A DNA stretch of 64,000 bases, taken from NCBI RefSeq assembly GCF_003258295.1, contig NZ_QKYN01000040.1:62001-126000 (forward strand), read 5' to 3'. The stretch's first letter is position 1; each line of letters starts with the position of its first letter. The translations under genes were made by a program, and so were the position numbers. Under the pieces are notes generated by a model that worked only from the letters and a program-made list of their open reading frames with translations, made no database searches and had not been told where the DNA came from. The stretch comes from Streptacidiphilus pinicola. GTDB taxonomy: Bacteria; Actinomycetota; Actinomycetes; Streptomycetales; Streptomycetaceae. Below, one piece after another: positions 51,330 to 58,386 of this stretch.

Positions 51330-51923
51330 ATGACCGTGTCGCTCCTTCGACCGCCCTCCTCCCTCGTCCCCCCACCCCGGACGGAATCTCCCCCGCTGCG
51401 CCTCGCCCTGCGGCACGCCGCAGGCAGCGGCCCCTCCGTCGGCGCCCTGGACGGCGCCTGGTGGCCCCGCTCCGACGACCTCCTGCGTGAACTGCCCTCC
51501 CTCGTTGCCGTGTTGGACCGAGAGTGGGGACGCATCACGAGGGTCGACGTCAACCCGACCACATGGCAGCCCCTGCCGCGCGAGGTCCCGGCCCAGGCAC
51601 ACCTGGTCAAGGTCGGCCGGTTCGCCGAGCAGGACCCGCACAAACTCCTGCTCGTGTCCTACCGCACCGGCCGCTGGGACCTGCTCGTCATCCCACCGCA
51701 CACCGGCCAGGCGTCCGCCGGCCGGCTGATGGCCGCCGCCTCCGACCCGGCCGGCGCACCCTCCGCCAGCGCTCTGATCGCCGCCGAGGGGAGCCGTTTG
51801 GACGGCAACCCCCCGTCCCGCGACACCGGCGCAGAAGCCGCGTGGGAGTCCGAGGGCGGCGCACCCCTGCCGGTACCGCTGTCCATGCCGATCGGCCGGG
51901 TCCACGTGTCCCGGGGGCGGTGA
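51330..51923 (+). CDS. DUF5994 family protein (copy 3)
   Basis: 197 residues from ATG 51330. Core: GALDGAWWPRSDDLLRELPS, WGRITRVDVNPTTWQPLPRE, VGRFAEQDPHKLLLVSY and WDLLVIPPHTGQASAGRLMA. This is the best match to the common family form (EQDPHKLLLLSY). It has a longer Pro/Gly-rich C-terminal tail than the others. A tiny membrane protein overlaps its stop codon. Confidence 0.85.
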   Translation: MTVSLLRPPSSLVPPPRTESPPLRLALRHAAGSGPSVGALDGAWWPRSDDLLRELPSLVAVLDREWGRITRVDVNPTTWQPLPREVPAQAHLVKVGRFAEQDPHKLLLVSYRTGRWDLLVIPPHTGQASAGRLMAAASDPAGAPSASALIAAEGSRLDGNPPSRDTGAEAAWESEGGAPLPVPLSMPIGRVHVSRGR

Positions 51924-52027
51924 GAACGGTGGCAACGCTCTTCACCATCCTCGTACTCGCCGCCATGATCAGCGCCTGCGTGCTGTTGATCCAGCTGGCC
52001 AACGCCAGGACAAAGCACCGTCCCTGA
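51920..52027 (+). CDS. 35-residue single-pass membrane peptide
   Basis: GTG start overlaps the stop of the DUF5994 gene (GTGA), so translation is coupled. Sequence VRTVATLFTILVLAAMISAC continues LLIQLANARTKHRP: one hydrophobic helix of about 20 residues followed by a basic tail, giving cytoplasmic C-terminal topology. Small but protein-like in composition. No family recognised. Confidence 0.45.
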   Translation: MRTVATLFTILVLAAMISACVLLIQLANARTKHRP

Positions 52028-52206
52028 CGACCGGCCGCCGAACGAACGCATCGCCCGGCGAACGCACAGCCCGACCGGGGCCCAACAGCGCCTGCGCAGG
52101 AGACGCCGCCCACCCACGGTCGCCGTCTCGATCCGGCCCCCACAGACCCCGGACCCGAAACCAGACCCCGGCCCCGAAACCGAGAACCGACAAGGCGGTC
52201 AGCATC

Positions 52207-52737
52207 ATGAGTACGTACACCCGCGCAGCACTCTCAGCCGCGCCGCAGGCCCGGCCTTCGCTGCGGCTGGCCCTGACCCCCGACGGTCCGCGGTCCCGAC
52301 TCAGTGGCGCCTGGTGGCCGCACTCACGCAACCTCAGTGAGCAACTCCCCGAGCTGATCGCGGAGTTGGACGGCGTCTGGGGCCGCATCACCCGGGCCGC
52401 CATCCAGGACACTGCCTGGACCCAGCTGAGCCACAGCGTCCCGGCCGGAACCCACGACGTACGAGTGAACTGGTACGACCACTCCCAGGATCCCGACGCG
52501 ATCACCCTCTTCTCGTACCGCATCGGGGAGTGGGAACTGCTCGTGGTGCCGCCGGAGAGCTCCCCTTGGCGAGCGAAGCAGCTCATGACCGCCGCAGCGC
52601 GCCCGAACAACCAGCGGAGCGCCCGGGCGCTCCTCGCCGACGGCTCCACACCCCCCGCTGCCACCGTGCCACGCGATCACCTGCACATCCGCACCCGCCG
52701 TGCCCGCAACGCGGAACCCGCTGCTTCTGAGGGCTGA
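52207..52737 (+). CDS. DUF5994 family protein (copy 4)
   Basis: 176 residues. Core: RLSGAWWPHSRNLSEQLPEL, WGRITRAAIQDTAWTQLSHS, VNWYDHSQDPDAITLFSYRI and WELLVVPPESSPWRAKQLMT. The usual GAWWPRSR has His for Arg (GAWWPHSR). The C-terminal tail is basic (HLHIRTRRARN). No CGGAGTA motif precedes it, unlike the other three copies. Same direction as copy 3, 179 nt downstream of the membrane peptide. Confidence 0.82.
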   Translation: MSTYTRAALSAAPQARPSLRLALTPDGPRSRLSGAWWPHSRNLSEQLPELIAELDGVWGRITRAAIQDTAWTQLSHSVPAGTHDVRVNWYDHSQDPDAITLFSYRIGEWELLVVPPESSPWRAKQLMTAAARPNNQRSARALLADGSTPPAATVPRDHLHIRTRRARNAEPAASEG

Positions 52738-52808
52738 GTGCCACCGCTCGCGCTCCGGCGCACCACGACTCTCTGACCTCAGGCAACAACGACGAGGAGC
52801 ACCCCACC

Positions 52809-52997
52809 ATGCCAACCCCGGCAGTCGTCATCACCACCTTGACGAGCGACACCTACCACGCCGGTGAGGACTGCAAGATCTTCCTTGCGGACCGGGACAT
52901 CGCACGCACCGACGAGGGCAGCGCCCCCGACGTCATCCTGGTTCCGCTCGGCGAGGCCCTGGCCCACCGCCATCCGTGCCTCGGATGCCTGCGCTGA
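52809..52997 (+). CDS. Mini-protein with YHxxxDC...HPCxxC zinc-like site
   Basis: 62 residues. YHAGEDC near the start and HRHPCLGC at the end match the spacing of small metal sites of the YHxxxC...CxxC type. Otherwise polar, no signal peptide. Possibly a metal-binding or nucleic-acid-binding adaptor. Followed after 12 nt by another small gene. Confidence 0.55.
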   Translation: MPTPAVVITTLTSDTYHAGEDCKIFLADRDIARTDEGSAPDVILVPLGEALAHRHPCLGCLR

Positions 52998-53009
52998 GAG
53001 CGAGTCCCC

Positions 53010-53213
53010 ATGAAACCGCAGGTTGACCCCTATCGGCCCGCCATCGTGCGCTTCGCCGGCGAGGTGGAGGTGGACGGGCGGAAGTTCAGCGACAACATGC
53101 GCCTGGCCGTCTGGATCCAGGACGCGTGGATCCATGTCCGCGTCCCCGACGAGGAGTCCCCGCACTACTCCCTGCCTGTACATGCGGTGGCAGGCGTGCA
53201 CTGGGAGGACTGA
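53010..53213 (+). CDS. 67-residue protein of unknown function
   Basis: MKPQVDPYRPAIVRFAGEVE then VDGRKFSDNMRLAVWIQDAW and a C-terminal VAGVHWED. Beta-rich by appearance, no signal or membrane segment. In tandem with the mini-protein gene; not recognised. Confidence 0.45.
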   Translation: MKPQVDPYRPAIVRFAGEVEVDGRKFSDNMRLAVWIQDAWIHVRVPDEESPHYSLPVHAVAGVHWED

Positions 53214-53243
53214 CGCTCCGGCAGATGACCGGTCAACGCCACC

Positions 53244-55349
53244 TCACCACTGCTGAACCTGGTGCGGTCCCTGCCGCGGCTCTGCCTCGGCGACAAGGAG
53301 AGCCACGTCGTCATCCCCCTTCCTGCCGGGCAGGACGGCCAGGAGCTTGTCGCAGACCTCGTCGAGAGGCAGCCAGGGGCCGGTGAGCTGGTCCAGGAGC
53401 GCGTTCAGGCCCACGTCGATGGCCTGCTCGCGTTGCTCGACCAGACCGTCGGTGTAGAGGAACAGCCGGGCTCCGGCGGGCAGGTCGACGCCGGTGGTGG
53501 TCAGCGGGACGTGGGCGGCGGCGCCAAGGGGGGCGCCCGGGGGCAGGTCGAGCAGGATCGCCGGCCTGTCCGGCCGGTGGAGGACCGGCGGCGGATGCCC
53601 GGCCAGGGCGATGCGACACCGCCCGCTGACGGGCTCGTGCAGTACGCACACACAGGTGGCGATCGTCTCCTCCAACTCTTCGGTGAGTTGGTCGAGCTGA
53701 CGCAGGATCTCGGCCGGCTCCAGACCGAGACGGGCCATGGTGCGGCCGGCGGTGCGTAGTTGGCCCATGGTCGCGGCGGCGTTGATGTCGTGGCCCATGA
53801 CGTCGCCGACGACCAGGGCGGTGGCGCCGGCTCCGAGCGGGATGACGTCGAACCAGTCGCCGCCGGCGTGGCCGGGAGCCCCCGCGGGCTGGTAGCGGGA
53901 GGCGAGGTTCAGGCCTGGCACGTGCGGTGGGATCTGCGGGAGCAGGTGGCGTTGCAGGGCGGTGGCGGCATCGCGCTGGGTCTGGTACCAGCGGGCGTTG
54001 TCGATGCAGACGGCGGCGCGGGCGGCGAGTTCCTCGGCGAGTAGGACGTCGTCGGCGTCGAACGGCACCGGGTTGCGGGCCCGGACCATGTCGAGGACGC
54101 CCAGGACCTCGCCGCGGGCGGTGAGGGGCACGGCCAGGTAGGAGTGGACGCCGGCGCGGGCGAGGGCGGCTGCGGCCTGTTCGTCGCGTGCGATGCGCGC
54201 AAGGTCTCCGGGTCGCACGTGCGGGATGTGCACGGGCCTGCCGGTGGTCGCGCTGCGGGTGACCAGCCGGTCGGCCGCGTACCGGCTGATCTCACCCACC
54301 GGGTCGGCTGCGCCCGCCGCTTCGGTGGGGTAGGCGGCCTTGACGGCCAGCGCGCGGAAGTCCGCCGGGCCAGTGGGGGTCAGGTGGGCGCTACGCGCCT
54401 GCAGGACCGCGTCGAGGATGTCGATGGCGGTCATGTCCGCGAGGTCGGGCACGACGGTGTCGGCCAGCTCTCGGGCGGTCCGGCCCAGGTCGAGGGTGGT
54501 GCCGATGCGGGCGGACGCCCGGGCGATCAGCGCGAGTCGGCGGCGGGCCTGGGCGGCCCGCTGGTCGGCGCGGTGCTGCTCGGTGACGTCCACGATGGAC
54601 AGGGCGACGCCGATCACTCGGCCGCCGGCTGCGTCGAGCCGGTAGTACGAGACCAGCCAGGCGTGCTCCGCGCCCGGGTCGGCCGGGGTACTGCCGGTGG
54701 TGAACTGCTCCAGCAGCGGTGTTCCCGTGGACAGGACCTCGCGCATCACGGCCTGGATCGCCTCGGCGTCCAGGAACGGCAGCACCTCGGCGACGGTGCG
54801 ACCGAGATGCAGGCGGGCGGGGATGCCGTTGATGTGCTCCAGCGCCGGGTTGACCAGTACGTACCGCAGGTCGGTGTCGAGCACGGCCAGCCCGATCGGC
54901 GACTGGGTGACGAGCCGGGCGGACAGGGCGAGGTCGCGTTCCACTCCGCGCACGACGGACTCGTCGGCGGCGATACCGAGCGCGTACCGGGCTCCGTCCT
55001 TGTCCCGCAACCGCATGTTGCGGAACTCCACCAGCCGTGTCGAGCCGTCCTTGTGCCGGATCGGGAAGACACCCGCCCAGCTGTCCCCGCTGGCCATGAC
55101 CTTGGCGAACAGCTCCAGGATGAGCGGAACGTTCTCCTCGGCGACCAGCAGCTTCGCCGCGTACCTGCCCAGGGCCTCGTCGGCGCTCCAGCCGAACAGC
55201 TCACGGGCTTGCGGACTCCACAGCACGATCCGGCCTTCGCCGTCGAGGAGAGCGGCTGCGACGCCCAGCAGGTCGAGCAGCCCGCCCGGCAGCGACGGGC
55301 CGATGGGCTCCGGGTCTCGTCCGGACAGGTCGGCGTCCGAGGCACTCAT
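53244..55349 (-). CDS. PAS-PAS-GAF SpoIIE/PP2C serine phosphatase
   Basis: 701 residues from ATG 55349, GGAGG 6 nt upstream. Residues about 20-135: PAS (GVAALLDGEGRIVLW-like segment, then WSADEALGRYAAKLLVAEEN). About 150-280: second PAS (PIGLAVLDTDLRYVLVNPAL). About 300-480: GAF (HSYLAVPLTARGEVLGVLDM). About 500-690: PP2C with GGDWFDVIPLGAGATALVVG, GHDINAAATMGQLR and LFLYTDGLVEQR. A multi-input sensor that controls partner-switching regulators of stress sigma factors; domain roles are family knowledge. It is the larger counterpart of the enzyme at 43966. Confidence 0.92.
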   Translation of the reverse strand: MSASDADLSGRDPEPIGPSLPGGLLDLLGVAAALLDGEGRIVLWSPQARELFGWSADEALGRYAAKLLVAEENVPLILELFAKVMASGDSWAGVFPIRHKDGSTRLVEFRNMRLRDKDGARYALGIAADESVVRGVERDLALSARLVTQSPIGLAVLDTDLRYVLVNPALEHINGIPARLHLGRTVAEVLPFLDAEAIQAVMREVLSTGTPLLEQFTTGSTPADPGAEHAWLVSYYRLDAAGGRVIGVALSIVDVTEQHRADQRAAQARRRLALIARASARIGTTLDLGRTARELADTVVPDLADMTAIDILDAVLQARSAHLTPTGPADFRALAVKAAYPTEAAGAADPVGEISRYAADRLVTRSATTGRPVHIPHVRPGDLARIARDEQAAAALARAGVHSYLAVPLTARGEVLGVLDMVRARNPVPFDADDVLLAEELAARAAVCIDNARWYQTQRDAATALQRHLLPQIPPHVPGLNLASRYQPAGAPGHAGGDWFDVIPLGAGATALVVGDVMGHDINAAATMGQLRTAGRTMARLGLEPAEILRQLDQLTEELEETIATCVCVLHEPVSGRCRIALAGHPPPVLHRPDRPAILLDLPPGAPLGAAAHVPLTTTGVDLPAGARLFLYTDGLVEQREQAIDVGLNALLDQLTGPWLPLDEVCDKLLAVLPGRKGDDDVALLVAEAEPRQGPHQVQQW

Positions 55350-55524
55350 CCCTGCCCTCCCTCCACTTGAGCCCGCTCGCGGAAGAGGCCGACGGATCCG
55401 TGCCCCCGATCGGTTGGTCGAGGGCACCGACCAGATCCTCTCCATCGTCACCCGTCACCGCCCACCCGGCAGGTCGGACAGCGTCCGGCACGGTTGCGGG
55501 CGCCGCGCCGGTCCGGTCGGACGG

Positions 55525-58329
55525 TCAGGGTAGGTGCCACTGCTGGTTGGCGGAGGCCGAGCAGTCCCAGATGATCAGCTGAGTGCCGGCCGGGCCGGCC
55601 CCGGAGTCGTCCAGACACCTGCCGGACTGCGGGTTCTTCAGTGTCCCGTCGGCCTGGGCCTGCCAGACCTGGTTCGCGCCGCCGTTACAGTCCCACAGCT
55701 CGATCTTGGTGCCGTTGGCCTTCCCGCCGCCGGTGATGTCCATGCACTTGCCCAGCGTGCGCAGGGTCCCGTCGGTGCCGACGGTCCACTGCTGGTTCGC
55801 CGCGCCGGAGCAGCCCCAGACCACGATCGGGTTGCCGTTGCTGGTACTCGCGCCGGAGTCGTCGACGCACAGGCCGTTGATGCCGGTGATCGGGCCGGCG
55901 GGCCCGGTCCTGTCGATGCCGATCCGGACCGTGCCGAGGTGGCTGACGGTCGTCGCGGGGACCCCGGTGAGCTGGGCGAAGGTCATGCCGGACACCGGCG
56001 CGGCCACCGGCTGGACGAGGTAGGAGTTGCCGGCCGTGGTCGGGATCGAGAACTGGGACGCGGTCGTCGGGGCGACCACGACGGTGGACTCGTCGGTGCC
56101 GTCGACGACCTCGACGCTCTGTCCCGGCCAGGGGTTGCGCATGGTGACGATACCGGTGGAGCCGGCGTGGATGCCGACGGTGCCGATCACGCCGCCGTGG
56201 ACCTGGACCGAGACGGTGCTGCCGCCGTGGATGTACTCGGTGCCGTCCGCGTCCCAGCCCGGGGGCAGGGCGGGTGCGATCCGCAGCAGGCCGTCGTAGT
56301 CCTGGACCAGTGACTCGTTGACGGCGAGCGCGACGTTGGCGGCCTGCTCGATGTAGGGCTCCGTCTCGTTGGTCTTCCCCCAGAGGTCGCCCATGCCGTC
56401 GGGGTAGGCCTGGTAGGCCTGGGTCAGCGCGGAAAGGTCGGCGTCGACCGACGAGCCGAGGCCCAGGCGGGCGGCGTCGACGGCGTCGAAGCTCCAGTCG
56501 TTGGCGTGGACGTTGACCCGGTTGGTGTAGGTGCGCTGGGCCAGGGAGGTCAGCGAGGAGTTGTCGCCCACCAGGCCGTAGGGCCAGACGGCTTCGAGGT
56601 CGTCGTTCTCCGAGTTGTTGACGGCGGCGGTGGGCTGGGAGGACTGGCCGAGCACGTCGGTGCCGGAGGCGTCGGCGGAGGCGGTCAGGTTCTGCTGGTG
56701 GGTCGCGGCATCGGTGCGCGGGTAGTCGGGGATCTGCCCGACCGCCGTCTGGAGTTGGGAGACGAGCGACGCGTCGGTGTTCAGGGTCTGTGCGGCGGCG
56801 ACGGTGGCGGGGAACAGCGCCTTCATCGCGTCGATCATGTTGACCGGGTCCTGGACGTTCCACTGGTTCTCGTGGACGTTGGCCACCGCGTGGCGCTTGC
56901 CGTCGGCTCCGACGGTGGTGTACGCGAGCAGAAACTCACTGGCCTGCTGCATCAGGGGGTAGTTGGCGGCCAGGAAGTTCCGGTCGCCGGTGGTGAGGTA
57001 CTGCTGCCAGACCCACAGGCCGATCTCGGCGCCGGAGGAGACGGTCCGGCCGTTCCAGGTGCTCAGGGCCTGGTCGCAGGAGGCGTCACTGAAGGGGCTG
57101 CTGTCGTCCTGGAAGCCGTTGCCGTTGAAGCGCATCGTCTCCGGCACACAGATGCCGGGGAGGCTGCTGCCCATGTACGTCTTGGTCCACGCCTGGATGT
57201 TGGCCAGGTTCGAGGTGTAGAGGTTGAACAGACCGGCATTGAGTGCGGACGCACCGGCGCCGATGTTGGCGGCGACCTGGCCGCGCAGGTTCCAGAACCA
57301 GTAGGCGGCCGGGTACCAGTTCTGGGTGTCCTGCGAGAAGTTGAACAGGTCGCCGACCCCCGCCTGCGAACCCGGCAGGGGTCCGCGGGACTCCTCGGCG
57401 GTGGTGAAGTAGTACAGGGTGCGCAGCTTCTCCATGTAGTTGGCCGTGCCGTCGGCGGAGGAGAGCTTCACCAGCCCGAGGTTGGCCCAGTAGCTGTGCC
57501 ACCAGGCCAGGTGGCCCGCCTCCAGCGAGGCCGAGGTGGCCGAGGCGTCGGTGCCGAGCAGGGTCGACGCCGTGGCGGCCGCGTCTCCCCCGGTCCACTG
57601 CGGGCTGCCGACGATCACGCGGAAGCTGCCGTCGGAGTTGGGGGTGAAGCTCACCTTCACCGTCTGGGAGTCGGCCACGGACGCGCTGACGTTGCGTCCG
57701 CCGGCGGTGAGCGCCGCGAGGGTCCCGAAGGTCTTCCCGGACCCGGTGGTGGCGTTGTTGTCCGCCCAGGTCTCGGCGAGCGTGGCGACGCTGCCGGAGG
57801 CGGCGGCGGTGGGCGTGCGCCCCGACCAGAGGTTGACCGTCGCGGACTGGGCGGCGTTCGGGTTGGCGCCGGTCACGTCCACGACGAGTTCGTCCTTGTC
57901 GGCGCGGACGTAGACGGTGGCCGTCATACCGCCGCCGGACTCGCGCAGCACGCCGTCGTAGGGGTCCACGACACCGGAGAAGTCCGAGGCGCCGGTGATC
58001 TGCGACAGTCCGGGGATCTGCACCCAGCCGGGCGACTTGCGGCCGGGGAAGGTGTCGGCCCGGTTGAGCTGGGCGGTGAAGCCGTTCGCCGCCCACACGG
58101 CCGCCCCGAGGGTGCCGTTCCCGAGCGGCATCGACTGCTGCGCGGCCGTGTTGGGTCCGGCGAGCACGATGTCGGCCTCGCGGACCAGGTTCGCGGCGTC
58201 GACCGAGAACGCTCCGTTGGTCCAGGCGGTGGAGGTCGACGCCGCAGCGGCACTCCCGGGCGACCAGACTCCCATCGGCACGCACAGTGCCAGGGCGGCG
58301 AGCGCCCCCGTGACCGTTCTCTTCCGCAC
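55525..58329 (-). CDS. Secreted GH95-like glycosidase with ricin-type lectin tail
   Basis: 934 residues. Signal peptide residues 1-30 (ends AAAAST). N-terminal beta-sandwich begins at about residue 60 (MPLGNGTLGAAVWAANGFTA, NRADTFPGRKSPGW), the GH95 pattern. The (alpha/alpha)6 barrel covers about 260-640, with VHENQWNVQDPVNMIDAM holding the expected Asn region. The last about 130 residues carry three QxW repeats (ANQQWTV, ANQVWQA, ANQQWHL), a beta-trefoil sugar-binding domain. GH95 members cleave alpha-L-fucosides or alpha-L-galactosides; the exact substrate is not decided here. Downstream in the same direction as the GH59-like gene, 57 nt apart. Confidence 0.82.
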   Translation of the reverse strand: MRKRTVTGALAALALCVPMGVWSPGSAAAASTSTAWTNGAFSVDAANLVREADIVLAGPNTAAQQSMPLGNGTLGAAVWAANGFTAQLNRADTFPGRKSPGWVQIPGLSQITGASDFSGVVDPYDGVLRESGGGMTATVYVRADKDELVVDVTGANPNAAQSATVNLWSGRTPTAAASGSVATLAETWADNNATTGSGKTFGTLAALTAGGRNVSASVADSQTVKVSFTPNSDGSFRVIVGSPQWTGGDAAATASTLLGTDASATSASLEAGHLAWWHSYWANLGLVKLSSADGTANYMEKLRTLYYFTTAEESRGPLPGSQAGVGDLFNFSQDTQNWYPAAYWFWNLRGQVAANIGAGASALNAGLFNLYTSNLANIQAWTKTYMGSSLPGICVPETMRFNGNGFQDDSSPFSDASCDQALSTWNGRTVSSGAEIGLWVWQQYLTTGDRNFLAANYPLMQQASEFLLAYTTVGADGKRHAVANVHENQWNVQDPVNMIDAMKALFPATVAAAQTLNTDASLVSQLQTAVGQIPDYPRTDAATHQQNLTASADASGTDVLGQSSQPTAAVNNSENDDLEAVWPYGLVGDNSSLTSLAQRTYTNRVNVHANDWSFDAVDAARLGLGSSVDADLSALTQAYQAYPDGMGDLWGKTNETEPYIEQAANVALAVNESLVQDYDGLLRIAPALPPGWDADGTEYIHGGSTVSVQVHGGVIGTVGIHAGSTGIVTMRNPWPGQSVEVVDGTDESTVVVAPTTASQFSIPTTAGNSYLVQPVAAPVSGMTFAQLTGVPATTVSHLGTVRIGIDRTGPAGPITGINGLCVDDSGASTSNGNPIVVWGCSGAANQQWTVGTDGTLRTLGKCMDITGGGKANGTKIELWDCNGGANQVWQAQADGTLKNPQSGRCLDDSGAGPAGTQLIIWDCSASANQQWHLP

Positions 58330-58386
58330 GAGCGGATCCTTTCCTGGGGTCGAGGCGGTGGCAGTGGCAATTTCTCCGGGGAGCCG

